Below are positions 52,691-62,147 of a DNA stretch of 64,000 nucleotides, one piece after another. A model generated the notes under the pieces. The model was not told where the DNA came from and made no database searches. It saw only the letters and a program-made list of their open reading frames with translations. A program made the position numbers and the translations under genes. Position 1 is the first letter of the stretch. Each line of letters starts with the position of its first letter. The DNA comes from Rhodospirillaceae bacterium (GTDB lineage Bacteria > Pseudomonadota > Alphaproteobacteria > Bin65): the NCBI GenBank assembly GCA_011523655.1, contig WTGH01000067.1, positions 1-64,000 on the forward strand, given 5' to 3'.

Positions 52691-55153
52691 TCACATGCGC
52701 ACCCGCTCCGCAGCCGGGTCGTACATCGGCTTGAGCGAAACATCGGCGGCGACGCGCGCGCCGGCAATCTCGATTTCGTAGCCGGACGCGAGTTGCGCCT
52801 CGGCGCTTTCACCGTCCGGGCACGGCACATAGCCGAGGCCGACCGCGCCGCCCAGCGCGTGGCCGTAGTTCCCGGACGTCAGGTAGCCGACCATCTCGCC
52901 GTCGCGCACGATCGGCTCGTTATGGAACAGCAGAGGCTCCGGATCGCGCAGCCGGAATTGCAGCAGGCGCCGGGACAGGCCCTCGTCGCGTTTGCGCAGG
53001 ACCGCGTCCCGGCCGAGAAAGTCCGGCTTGCGGGTGCGCACGGCGAAGCCGAGTCCGGCCTCCAGCACGTGATCCTCGTCGGTGATGTCGTGGCCGAAAT
53101 GGCGGAAGGCCTTTTCGATCCGGCAGCTGTCCATCATGTGCAGGCCGCACAGTTTCAGGCCGTGGGGCGCCCCCGCCTCTTCCAGCGTCTCGAAGACATG
53201 GGCGGCCATGTCCGTCGAAACGTAGAGCTCCCATCCGAGTTCGCCGACATAGGAGACCCGGTGGGCGCGGGCGAGGCCCATGCCGATCTCGATCTCGCGC
53301 ACCGTGCCGAACGGAAAGGCCTCGTTCGACAGGTCGGCCGGCGAACAGGCGTTCAGCACGGCGCGCGCTTTCGGCCCCATCACGCACAATACCGCCTCGC
53401 CCGCCGTGACATCGGTGACGACGATATGGGCGCCCTCCGGCGTGTGGCGGCGCAGCCAGGCGAGGTCGCGCTGTAAGGTCGCCGCCGGCGTGACGACCAG
53501 GAAAGCCGTATCGGACAGGCGCGCGACCGTCAGGTCCGCCTCGATCCCGCCGCGGTTGTTGAGCCACTGGGTGTAGACCAGCCGCCCCGGTTCCACCGCA
53601 ACATCGTTAGCGCAAATCCTGTTGAGCACCGCTTCGGCGTCCCGGCCCTCGACCCGCAGCTTGCCGAAGGACGTCATGTCGAACAGGCCGACGCCCTCGC
53701 GGACCGCCATATGCTCGGCGCGGGAATGGTCGAACCAGTTCTGGCGCTGCCAGCTGTAGCGGTATTCCGGCGTGACGCCGTCCGGGGCGAACCAGTTGGC
53801 GCGCTCCCAGCCGGCGGTTTCTCCGAAGCAGGCGCCGCGCGCCTTCAGATGCCCGTGAATCGGCGAGCGGCGGACGCCGCGGGCGCTGGCCGGCTGGCGG
53901 TAGGGGAAATGGTCGGCATAGAGCAGGCCGAGGGTTTCGCTCACCCGGCGTTTCAGATAGTGGCGGTTTTTCTGGAACGGCTGGACCCGCCGGATATCGA
54001 CTTCCCACAGATCGAACGGCGCTTCGCCGTCGGCGATCCACTGGGCCAGCGCCATCCCGGCGCCGCCGGACGAGACGATGCCGATGGAGTTGTAGCCGGC
54101 GGCGACCCAGTAGCCGCGCAACTTCGGCGCCTCGCCCAGATAGTAGCGGTCGTCCGGCGTGAAGCTCTCGGGACCGTTGAAGAAGGTGTGGATGCCGGCC
54201 TCGCCGAGCAGCGGCATGCGCGCGACCGCCTGCGCCAGGATCGGCTCGAAATGGTCGAAATCCTCGGGCAGCTGGTCGAAGCAGAAGTCCTCCGGGATGC
54301 CGTCCATGCCCCAGGGCTTGGCGACCGGCTCGAAGGCGCCGAGCAGCATCTTGCCGGCGTCTTCCTTGTAATAGGCGCATTCGTCCGGCACGCGCAGCAC
54401 CGGCAGGGCACCGAGGTCCGGGATCGGCTCGGTCACGATGTAGAAATGCTCGCAGGCGTGGAGCGGGACCGTCACGCCGCTCATCGCACCCAGTTCGCGC
54501 GCCCACATGCCGGCGCAGTTGATCACGATGTCGGCGGCGATCTCGCCCCGTTCCGAATCGTTTTCACCGTCGCGCTGCCACGACACGCCGGTGACACGGC
54601 CGTTCGCCTGCGAAACGCCGGTGACCTTTACCCCTTCGGCCAGCAGGGCGCCGTTCTGCCGGGCGCCTTTGGCGAGTGCGAGCGCAATGTTCGCCGGGTC
54701 GCACTGGCCGTCGAGCGGCAGGTGAACGGCGCCGGTCATGTCCGACACGTTCAGATGGGGATAGAGCGCCCTGGTTTCCGAAGGCGTGATTTCCATCACG
54801 TCGACATCGAAGGCGCGCGCCAGCGAAGCCTGGCGGTAGATTTCCTCCCTGCGCTCGTCGGTCAGCGCCACGGTGATCGACCCGTTCTGGCGCATCCCGG
54901 TCGCGATGCCGGTCTCTTCTTCGAGCCGGACGTAGAGATCGGCCGAATATTTCGCCAGCCGCGTCAGATTAAGGCTGGCCCGAAGCTGGCCGATCAGGCC
55001 GGCGGCGTGCCAGGTCGTGCCGCAGGTCAGCTGCCTGCGCTCCAGCAGGACCACGTCTTTCCAGCCCAGCTTTGCAAGATGGTAGGCGACCGAACAGCCG
55101 GAAACGCCGCCGCCAATGATGACGGCCCGGGCCTGCCGCGGCAGCGCCGCCAT
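52691..55153 (-). CDS. Dimethylglycine/sarcosine dehydrogenase-like flavoprotein with GcvT-like domain
   Basis: 820 residues in the same two-domain order as the 39.4-kb copy: FAD domain (AVIIGGGVSGCSVAYHLAKL), the covalent-flavin site CGTTWHAAGL with His49, and a GcvT-like C-terminal half from about residue 430 (SYVGELGWELYVSTDM). Its start is 3 bases after the previous gene's stop, indicating tight coupling with the sister flavoprotein at 55157. Confidence 0.88.
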   Translation of the reverse strand: MAALPRQARAVIIGGGVSGCSVAYHLAKLGWKDVVLLERRQLTCGTTWHAAGLIGQLRASLNLTRLAKYSADLYVRLEEETGIATGMRQNGSITVALTDERREEIYRQASLARAFDVDVMEITPSETRALYPHLNVSDMTGAVHLPLDGQCDPANIALALAKGARQNGALLAEGVKVTGVSQANGRVTGVSWQRDGENDSERGEIAADIVINCAGMWARELGAMSGVTVPLHACEHFYIVTEPIPDLGALPVLRVPDECAYYKEDAGKMLLGAFEPVAKPWGMDGIPEDFCFDQLPEDFDHFEPILAQAVARMPLLGEAGIHTFFNGPESFTPDDRYYLGEAPKLRGYWVAAGYNSIGIVSSGGAGMALAQWIADGEAPFDLWEVDIRRVQPFQKNRHYLKRRVSETLGLLYADHFPYRQPASARGVRRSPIHGHLKARGACFGETAGWERANWFAPDGVTPEYRYSWQRQNWFDHSRAEHMAVREGVGLFDMTSFGKLRVEGRDAEAVLNRICANDVAVEPGRLVYTQWLNNRGGIEADLTVARLSDTAFLVVTPAATLQRDLAWLRRHTPEGAHIVVTDVTAGEAVLCVMGPKARAVLNACSPADLSNEAFPFGTVREIEIGMGLARAHRVSYVGELGWELYVSTDMAAHVFETLEEAGAPHGLKLCGLHMMDSCRIEKAFRHFGHDITDEDHVLEAGLGFAVRTRKPDFLGRDAVLRKRDEGLSRRLLQFRLRDPEPLLFHNEPIVRDGEMVGYLTSGNYGHALGGAVGLGYVPCPDGESAEAQLASGYEIEIAGARVAADVSLKPMYDPAAERVRM

Positions 55154-55156
55154 CGC

Positions 55157-57604
55157 CTAGGCCCTCATCCGGGCGTTGTCCGGATCGTAGAGCGGCCGGT
55201 CGGCCTGCACTTCGGCGCGGCGGCGTTCGCCGAAAATCTCGACGTCCAGTTCCGTGCCCTCGACCGCCAGATCGGCGCGCGCCATACCGAGCGCGATCGA
55301 CTTGCCGACGCGGTGGCCCCAGCCGCCGGAGGTGGTCTCACCGACCTTCTCGTCGCCGTGCCACAGGGTCGACATGTAGGGAGCGTCGCAGGCGCCGGCA
55401 TCGACCACCAGCGTGACGAAGCGCTTGGCCGGGCCGGCCTGGCGTTCGATCTCCATGGCCGGCTTGCCGACAAAGCTTTCCTTGCTCCAGCGCACGAAAC
55501 GGTCGAGCCCGCCTTCAAGGACGGTGTAGTCGGTCGACAGGTCGCCCTTCCAGGCCCGGTAGCCCTTTTCCAGCCGCAGGCTGTTCAGCGCGTACATGCC
55601 GAACGGTTTCAGGCCGTGCGGCCGGCCGGCTTCCATGACTGCGTCGAATACCGGCCCGGAATCCTCTGTTTTCGTGTGAACTTCCCAACCCAGTTCGCCG
55701 GCGTAGGACACGCGCAACAGCAGGACCGGCCGGCCAACGATTTCGGTGAACTGCCAGGTCAGCCAGGGCAGGCCCAGATCGGCGTTGCACAGGCCGGACA
55801 GGATGTCCCTCGTTTTCGGACCGGTCAGGATCTGGCAATCGTAATCCTCGGTCCGGTTCTCGATGGAAATGTCCGAGCCCCCGGGCAGGTGCTTTTTCAG
55901 CCATTCCAGGTCGTGCCATTCCGCGGCCGCTGCGGTAATCAGGAGCACCCTGTCTTCAGCCCGCCGCACCAGCGACATCTCGGTGACGATGCGGCCCCGG
56001 TCGTCCGGGAAATAGCCGAGCCCGATCCGCCCGACCGACGGCATTCGTCCGGCGATCAGCCCGTCGAGCCATGCCACCGCGTCCGCGCCGGTTACGAGAT
56101 AGCGGGAGAAGCCGCACAGGTTGAGAATGCCGGCGGCATCGCGCACCGCCTCGCATTCCTCGCGGATGCGCGGGAACCAGGGGCCGTCGCGCTCCCAGGT
56201 CTGCGTCGCCTCTTCCGAAATGTCGTCGCCCGGCTGCGCGAACCAGTTGGCCCGCTCCCAGCCGCCGTAGGCGCCGAACCGGGCGCCAAACGCTTTCAGC
56301 CGTTCGTGGATCGGCGACAGGCGCTTGTCGCGGCCGGCCGGCCATTCGTGCTGCGGGAAATGCATGGCATATTCGTGGCCGTAGACCTCCATGCCCTTCT
56401 TGTTGGTGTGGTCCTGGTCGGCAAAGCTCGTGAAGCGGCGCGGGTCGCAACTCCACATGTCCCATTCCGTGCCGCCGTCGGCGACCCATTCGGCGAGCAC
56501 CTTGCCAGCGCCGCCGGCCTGGGCGATGCCGAAGGTGAAGACGCAGGCCTCATAGGCGTTGGGCACGCCGGGCATCGGTCCGATCAGCGGGTTGCCGTCC
56601 GGCGTGTAGGGGATCGGCCCGTTGATCACCTTGTTGACGCCGGCGGAGCCGAGGATCGGGACCCGTTCCATGGCGTCCTCGATATACCATTCGAGCCGGT
56701 CGAGATCGTCCGGGTAGAGCTGGAAGGAGAAATCCTCCGGCATCGGGTCGTCCGGCGTCGTCCAGTGGGCCCGGCAGTTGCGCTCGTAGGGGCCGAGATT
56801 GAGGCCGAACTTCTCCTGGCGCAGATAGTAGGAACTGTCGACGTCGCGCAGCAGCGGCAGTTTGCAGCCCTGTTCGGTGCTCCAGGCCTCGAGTTCGGGA
56901 ATCGGATCCGTCAGCATATACTGGTGGGACATGCTGACCATCGGCACGAATCGGCCGAACATCGCGCCGATCTCCTGCGCCCGATAGCCGGCGGCGTTGA
57001 CGACGAATTCGCAGCGGATCTCGCCCTGGGGCGTCTCGACGATCCACTCGCCGCCGTCGCGGCGCACCCCCGTGGCCGGGCAGAAGCGGAGGATCCTTGC
57101 GCCGAGGTCGCGCGCGCCCTTGGCCAGCGCCTGGGTCAGCTGGGCCGGATCGATATCGCCGTCATAGGGATCGTACAGGCCGCCGGCCAGATCGTGGGTT
57201 TCCAGAAACGGATAGCGGTCTTTCAGATCGCTTACCGAGACCATGGAAACATCCATACCCTGGTAGCGGCCCATGCCGACGACCCGCTCGAACTCCATCA
57301 TCCGGTTGCGCGAATGGGCCAGGCGCAGCGAGCCGGTGACGTGGTAGTTCATCGGATAGTCGACGCGCGCGCCCAGGTCGCGATACAGCTCCGTCGAATA
57401 GCGCTGCATGTTCATGACCGACCAGCTTGCCGAAAAGGTCGGCACGTTGCCGGCAGCGTGCCAGGTCGAGCCCGAGGTCAGCTCGTTCTTTTCCAGCAGG
57501 ACGCAGTCGGTCCAGCCCTTGAGCGCCAGGTGATAGAGGCTGGAGGCGCCGACGGCGCCGCCGCCGATAACGACGACACGGGCGGTCGTTGGCAGATCGG
57601 CCAT
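55157..57604 (-). CDS. Dimethylglycine/sarcosine dehydrogenase-like flavoprotein with GcvT-like domain
   Basis: 815 residues. FAD domain starts VVVIGGGAVGASSLYHLALK, and SGSTWHAAGN carries the flavin His49. The GcvT-like half includes VSYAGELGWEVHTKTED and GGLDRFVRWSKESFVGKPAM, a lysine in the last block being typical of folate-binding homologues. It is a paralogue, not a duplicate, of the 820-residue protein downstream, suggesting two successive N-demethylation steps. 18 bases follow the previous gene. Confidence 0.88.
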   Translation of the reverse strand: MADLPTTARVVVIGGGAVGASSLYHLALKGWTDCVLLEKNELTSGSTWHAAGNVPTFSASWSVMNMQRYSTELYRDLGARVDYPMNYHVTGSLRLAHSRNRMMEFERVVGMGRYQGMDVSMVSVSDLKDRYPFLETHDLAGGLYDPYDGDIDPAQLTQALAKGARDLGARILRFCPATGVRRDGGEWIVETPQGEIRCEFVVNAAGYRAQEIGAMFGRFVPMVSMSHQYMLTDPIPELEAWSTEQGCKLPLLRDVDSSYYLRQEKFGLNLGPYERNCRAHWTTPDDPMPEDFSFQLYPDDLDRLEWYIEDAMERVPILGSAGVNKVINGPIPYTPDGNPLIGPMPGVPNAYEACVFTFGIAQAGGAGKVLAEWVADGGTEWDMWSCDPRRFTSFADQDHTNKKGMEVYGHEYAMHFPQHEWPAGRDKRLSPIHERLKAFGARFGAYGGWERANWFAQPGDDISEEATQTWERDGPWFPRIREECEAVRDAAGILNLCGFSRYLVTGADAVAWLDGLIAGRMPSVGRIGLGYFPDDRGRIVTEMSLVRRAEDRVLLITAAAAEWHDLEWLKKHLPGGSDISIENRTEDYDCQILTGPKTRDILSGLCNADLGLPWLTWQFTEIVGRPVLLLRVSYAGELGWEVHTKTEDSGPVFDAVMEAGRPHGLKPFGMYALNSLRLEKGYRAWKGDLSTDYTVLEGGLDRFVRWSKESFVGKPAMEIERQAGPAKRFVTLVVDAGACDAPYMSTLWHGDEKVGETTSGGWGHRVGKSIALGMARADLAVEGTELDVEIFGERRRAEVQADRPLYDPDNARMRA

Positions 57605-57622
57605 AGTCGCGTTCCCTCGTCC

Positions 57623-58927
57623 CTATCCCAACACCGAGAAGCTGCTCTCGGGATTGATCTCGCGTCTGCGGGAGAAGAATCCCACATCCAGCGCCCGCCC
57701 GATATAGGGCAGGGTGAATTGCAGCGGGCTGGTATCGTGATCGTTACCGGCTTCGCAATAGTCGATCAGCGCGGCCATCATCTTGCCGGCGATTGCCGCA
57801 TTCTTGAACTGGTTCCCGCTCGATCCGCACGCCATGTAGAAACCCGGCAGCGCGGACTTGTCGTAGATCGGAATCCAGTCGTCCGACACGTCGTACAGGT
57901 CGACGACGCCCTTCATGCGGCTGGGTATGCCAAGCGTCGGCAGCCGCTGGGCGTAGCGGTAGGCCTGGTGCGTCCACTGGTCGGTGAAATTCGTGTCGTA
58001 GTCGTCGGGATCGACCCAGTCGCGCGGATCGCATTCCGGATCCTCGCTGCCGATCAGGATGTTGTTGCCGTGCTCGGGCCGCGAGTAGACGCTGATGTCG
58101 CTGTCGGACATGACGAAGCCGTCAGCCTCGAAATCCATGCCTTCCGGCGCCGGAATATGGACCACTTCCTGTTTCAGCGCCCGGGTGCTGATCGTCATGT
58201 CGCCGGTGACGCCCGCCATCTCGTTGAGCTTGTAGGACGCCGGTCCGCCGACATTGACCACAACCGGCGCGCGGATTTCCGCGCCGTCCGCCAGCCGGAC
58301 GCCCGCCACGCGGCCGCCCTGCTGCAGGATTTCCGTCACGCGCGCATTGAACCGGAAGCCTGCGCCCTTCGCTTCCGCCGCCCGGCGCAGGTTATGCGAC
58401 GCGAGCTGGGGATCGGTGATGTAGCCGGCGGTCGGCCAGAAGACCGCCGCCTTGACCGCGCCGCCGGTCGGTTCGCCGAAGCCGGCGTCGTCCATGCGCT
58501 TGGCCGGCGCATGGCAGGAAAGGTCGAATTGCGGCAGCCGGCGCAAAATGGCCTCGGCGTCCCAATCTTCATACGGAATATCAAGTTCGCCGCAGTATTT
58601 CTTGTGTTTACGAAGAAAATCGTTCGCCTCGACTGCCATGACCAGTGCGCCGCACTGGACGAAACGCGCCAGGCCGGCCTCGTCGGCGACTTCGAGATAG
58701 TCGGCCCAGTCGCGCCAGTAGAAATAGCCTTCGTAGGCGAAGGCGGTGCCGTCCAGCGTCGAATAATGCACCCGGATGATGGCGCAGGAGCCGGCGGTCG
58801 AGCCCATGCCGGCGTCGCCGTTGGCGTCCACCGACACCACCCGGTACCCGGCCTTGGCGAGTTCGAAAGAGGTAGCGGCTCCGATGATTCCGGCGCCGAT
58901 AACGATAACGTCTGCTGTATCGGCCAC
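57623..58927 (-). CDS. FAD-dependent amine oxidase (sarcosine oxidase / DadA-like)
   Basis: 434 residues of the DAO family: VIVIGAGIIGAATSFELAKA is the dinucleotide fold, and NVGGPASYKLNEMAGVTGDM follows later. It lacks the WHAAG covalent-flavin site and has no GcvT-like half, unlike the three long flavoproteins, so it probably acts as an oxidase or as a partner that removes the final methyl or amine group. Second gene of the operon, between MttB copy 3 and the long flavoproteins. Confidence 0.85.
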   Translation of the reverse strand: MADTADVIVIGAGIIGAATSFELAKAGYRVVSVDANGDAGMGSTAGSCAIIRVHYSTLDGTAFAYEGYFYWRDWADYLEVADEAGLARFVQCGALVMAVEANDFLRKHKKYCGELDIPYEDWDAEAILRRLPQFDLSCHAPAKRMDDAGFGEPTGGAVKAAVFWPTAGYITDPQLASHNLRRAAEAKGAGFRFNARVTEILQQGGRVAGVRLADGAEIRAPVVVNVGGPASYKLNEMAGVTGDMTISTRALKQEVVHIPAPEGMDFEADGFVMSDSDISVYSRPEHGNNILIGSEDPECDPRDWVDPDDYDTNFTDQWTHQAYRYAQRLPTLGIPSRMKGVVDLYDVSDDWIPIYDKSALPGFYMACGSSGNQFKNAAIAGKMMAALIDYCEAGNDHDTSPLQFTLPYIGRALDVGFFSRRREINPESSFSVLG

Positions 58928-58966
58928 GTCTCTGTCTCTCCTTCGCTTCCGGCGCTCGGCGCCAGG

Positions 58967-60574
58967 TCATGTGAGCGGCGGCGCGCCGCCTTCGGCGGTG
59001 CGGCGGGCGACGAAACCGTCCAGCGCCTCGCGGACGCTCTCGTCCAGCGCCGGCGGCTCGAATTCCCGCAACACCTGTTTCCAGATCGCGTTCGCCCGTT
59101 CCGGCGTCTGGACCGCACCCTTCTCCGTCCACTGGTTGAAGTTGCTCCAGTCGGAAAGGAAAGGTTCGTAGAACGCCGTTTCGTAGCGCTCCATCGTGTG
59201 CGGCGTGCCGAAGAAATGGCCGCCGCTGCCGACATCGCGCATCGCTTCGAACGCAAGGTCGTCTTCGTCGAAAGCGACGGGCTGCATCAGTTCCGCCATC
59301 TGCTGCAGCATCTCGATATCGACGATGAATTTCTCCATCGAGCCGGTCAGTCCGCCTTCCATCCAGCCGGCGGCATGGGCGACGAAATTCGCACCGCCGA
59401 GCGTCGCGCCCCACAACGCCATCTGGGTCTCGTAGACCGCCTGGGCGTCGACGCAATTCGCCGTGCACGACCCCGAGGAGCGCCACGGCACGCCGACCAG
59501 CCGCGCGAGCTGCCCGCTGGCGAAGGCCGCCCGGACATTCTCCGGCGTGCCGAAGGCCGGCGCCCCGCTCCGCATGGCGACGTTGGAGGTAAATCCGCCG
59601 TAGCAGACCGGCGCCCCGGGGCGGGTCAGCTGGCTGATGACCAGCCCGGCCAGAAACTCGGCATGCTGCTGGACCAGCGCGCCGGGGATGGTGACCGGCG
59701 CCATCGCGCCGGAAAGCGTGAAGGGCGTCAGGAGGATCGGCTGGCCGTTGGCGGCGTAATCCATGATCCCCTGCAGCATCGGCCGGTCGAGCACCAGCGG
59801 CGAATTCGTGTTGATGACGGTATACACGCAAGGTGTGTTCCGGAACGCCTCTTCCGACAGGCCGCGGGCGATCCGCACCATTTCCATGCCGTCGGCCACC
59901 TGGCCCTTGCCGCGGCAGTAGACGAACGGCGCCTTGTTTGAGAGGACGAGTTGCGCGCGGGTGACCTCCAGATGGCGAAACGCGGTGTCGACATCCTGCG
60001 CTTCGACGTTCGGGCCCTGGACGTGCATGACATCGTAATGCTCGCACAGCCGCATGATGTTGGAACTGGCTTCCAGGGTTCCGGGCCGCTTTCCACCGTC
60101 GAGGTCCGAGATATGCGGCGCGCCGCCGACCGCGCACCAGACGACGTGCCGCCCGCCCCACACGGTCGAGGTATCCGGCGTGCCGCCATGCAGGGTCCAT
60201 TCGGCCGGCGCCGCTGCGATCGCCTCGGCGACCAGGTCGCGGCCAAACCGGCAATGCCGGGCATCGTCGTCGATCGAGACGCCGTCCCGCGCCTTGGTGC
60301 GCAGCAGGTCGAGGGCCTCCGGCAGCAAAAGGCGCATGCCGAGCTCTTCCAGCACCTTGAGCGCCGTATCGTGGATGGCGGAGATCCGGTCGTCGGAATA
60401 GATCCGAACCGGCTCGAACGGATTGACCAGCCGGCGGTAATCGACCTTGCGTTCGGGACGCGCCGCTTCCGCCGTGGAACGGTCTCTGGCACGACCCCGG
60501 CGGCGGCGTTCGCGCGTTCCGGCACTCAATTCCGCCCGCGGCGACCGGTCTGTCGAATGAGTCAGGTCCGCCAT
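58967..60574 (-). CDS. MttB-family methyltransferase, non-pyrrolysine (copy 3)
   Basis: 535 residues. It closely matches copy 1 in many blocks (TPFTLSGAMAPVTIPGALVQ, GGFTSNVAMRSGAPAFGTPE, HAAGWMEGGLTGSMEKF), with a basic N-terminal extension. ATG 60574 gives the family N-terminus; there is no clear Shine-Dalgarno site. It leads the operon MttB3-oxidase-flavoprotein-flavoprotein-MttB2 and is divergent from the Rieske oxygenase, so the promoters lie in the 245-base gap. Confidence 0.85.
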   Translation of the reverse strand: MADLTHSTDRSPRAELSAGTRERRRRGRARDRSTAEAARPERKVDYRRLVNPFEPVRIYSDDRISAIHDTALKVLEELGMRLLLPEALDLLRTKARDGVSIDDDARHCRFGRDLVAEAIAAAPAEWTLHGGTPDTSTVWGGRHVVWCAVGGAPHISDLDGGKRPGTLEASSNIMRLCEHYDVMHVQGPNVEAQDVDTAFRHLEVTRAQLVLSNKAPFVYCRGKGQVADGMEMVRIARGLSEEAFRNTPCVYTVINTNSPLVLDRPMLQGIMDYAANGQPILLTPFTLSGAMAPVTIPGALVQQHAEFLAGLVISQLTRPGAPVCYGGFTSNVAMRSGAPAFGTPENVRAAFASGQLARLVGVPWRSSGSCTANCVDAQAVYETQMALWGATLGGANFVAHAAGWMEGGLTGSMEKFIVDIEMLQQMAELMQPVAFDEDDLAFEAMRDVGSGGHFFGTPHTMERYETAFYEPFLSDWSNFNQWTEKGAVQTPERANAIWKQVLREFEPPALDESVREALDGFVARRTAEGGAPPLT

Positions 60575-60819
60575 GGTCGCCCGCCGGGTCGCCTCACCTT
60601 GAAAATTCCGGGGTCGAATTTGCCGGGCGTCCCTAACCCTATGGCGGCGGCAACGCAAGGCGGATTTCGGCAGGCACGGCGAGGCAGGGCAAAGGCGGCT
60701 GCGCGCGCGTCGCAGCTTCGGGAATCGCCGCTTCCGCAATTATTGGCTATAGAAGTCCGACCGTTGCGAAACCCGGGCGGCAGATCGCCTGCAAGCAGGC
60801 GGTGCAGAGAAGGCGCGGC

Positions 60820-61908
60820 ATGGCGAATCCGGCAATAGAACCCCTGGTGGCGAACGCCTGGTATCTCGCGGCCTGGTCGGCGGAATTGCCGGATTTCGAG
60901 CCCGGCCGCCAGCCGATCGCCCGCACGATCATGAACCAGCCGCTCGTGCTGTTCCGCGATGCCGCAGGAACCGCCGCGGCCCTGGAGGACCGGTGCTGCC
61001 ACAGGGCTGCGCCCCTGCATCTCGGTCAGGTCGTGAACGAGGGCCTGCAATGCGGCTATCACGGCATGACCTTCGGCGCGGACGGCGCCTGTACCGTCAA
61101 TCCGGGCGAAGACCCGGCCGGCCACGCGGTCAGGAGCTTTCCGACGGTCGAGCGGCAGCGAATGGTGTGGATCTGGCCGGGCGACCCGGCGCGCGCCGAT
61201 CCGTCGGAGATCGTCGACTATCCGTGGCACGACCTGGCGGAGGAATGGCCGTTCCGCTACGAGCGGTTCGAACTGGACTGCAACTTCATGCTCGTCATGG
61301 ACGCCCTGATGGACCAGACCCATCTCGGCTACGTCCACGCCAAGACGATCGGCGGCACGCCGGAGTTCCATAACGCCGCCGGACAGATCACGACCCGGAC
61401 GGAAAACGGAGTCAGGATCGTCCGCCATGTGCTGGACCATCCCCCGCCGCCGACCTTCACCAAGGGCATGGCATTCACGGGCAACATCGACCGCATCGCC
61501 GAGTTCGACTATGTCGCGCCGGCCTCGGTCCGCCAGTTCACGACGGCGATGGACGTCGACCGTGGCGCGGTCGAGAACCCGGATCAGCCGGGAACCTTCC
61601 GCTTCCGCCTGTTCCATCACGCGACGCCGGCGACGGATACGCGCTGCCACTATTTCTGGTCGGTCGCGAACGGCTACCGCCAGGACGATCCCCAGGCGGC
61701 GCAGGACCTCTACGACGACATCTACCCGACCTTCCTGGAGGACAAGGTGGTCCTGGAGGCGCAGCAGCAGTCGATCCTGCGCGATCCGGACCGTCCGCTG
61801 CGCCTGCGCGACCATGACACCGGCGTCTCCGGCGCCCACCGGGCGCTGGCGGCGTTTGTGAGACGGGCAAAGGGGAAGCGTCCGGCGCCTGCAATCGCCG
61901 CCGAATAG
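60820..61908 (+). CDS. Rieske non-heme iron oxygenase (vanillate demethylase-like)
   Basis: 362 residues. The Rieske [2Fe-2S] ligands are Cys59, His61, Cys78 and His81 (DRCCHRAAPLHLG and LQCGYHG), and the mononuclear iron ligands fall in DALMDQTHLGYVH (His168, His173, Asp165 region). The family includes vanillate O-demethylase and other oxidative demethylases, which need a separate reductase; none is adjacent. Its divergent position to the MttB/flavoprotein operon suggests a first, oxygen-dependent demethylation step, but this is inferred. AGAAGG is 8 bases before the ATG. Confidence 0.86.
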   Translation: MANPAIEPLVANAWYLAAWSAELPDFEPGRQPIARTIMNQPLVLFRDAAGTAAALEDRCCHRAAPLHLGQVVNEGLQCGYHGMTFGADGACTVNPGEDPAGHAVRSFPTVERQRMVWIWPGDPARADPSEIVDYPWHDLAEEWPFRYERFELDCNFMLVMDALMDQTHLGYVHAKTIGGTPEFHNAAGQITTRTENGVRIVRHVLDHPPPPTFTKGMAFTGNIDRIAEFDYVAPASVRQFTTAMDVDRGAVENPDQPGTFRFRLFHHATPATDTRCHYFWSVANGYRQDDPQAAQDLYDDIYPTFLEDKVVLEAQQQSILRDPDRPLRLRDHDTGVSGAHRALAAFVRRAKGKRPAPAIAAE

Positions 61909-61985
61909 CCGTCCGCGGGTCGTGTATCGGTTTGAAAAAACAGAGCATGCGACGGCACGAAAACGCTTGCCTCTCCGCGCGCCTT

Positions 61986-62077
61986 TCCGTCATTTCGACC
62001 GGAGCGGCATAGCCGCGTAGTGGAGAAATCTTTCCGGAACAGTGCTTTGGACCGGGCTCCGCAGGTGAAAGATTTGG
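61986..62077. repeat. Dispersed palindromic repeat, copy C, truncated
   Basis: It matches the left part and core of copies A and B (CGTCATTTCGACCGGAGCGG, GGAGAAATCTTTCCGG, GTGCTTTGGACCGGGC) and reaches GTGAAAGAT, then stops where the others continue with ATCTCCGC and the right outer arm. The missing arm is replaced by the sequence leading into the transposase promoter. Confidence 0.7.
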
Positions 62078-62093
62078 GAATTATAAAGCCTAC

Positions 62094-62122
62094 TTGACAT
62101 TTTGTCGTCTGATCCCTATATT
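62094..62122 (+). promoter_or_regulatory. Sigma-70-type promoter of the transposase
   Basis: TTGACA (62094-62099), a 17-base spacer, TATATT (62117-62122). This is close to the consensus and lies 25 bases before the ATG. Strong for this GC-rich genome. Confidence 0.78.
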
Positions 62123-62147
62123 GAGGTAAGGGCAAAAGGACGATCCG

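Noticed and set aside
53711-59941. A very long plus-strand reading frame (about 2,076 codons)
   Set aside because: It lies antisense to four well-identified genes and consists of Arg/Gly/Ala-rich shadow sequence, as expected in GC-rich DNA.
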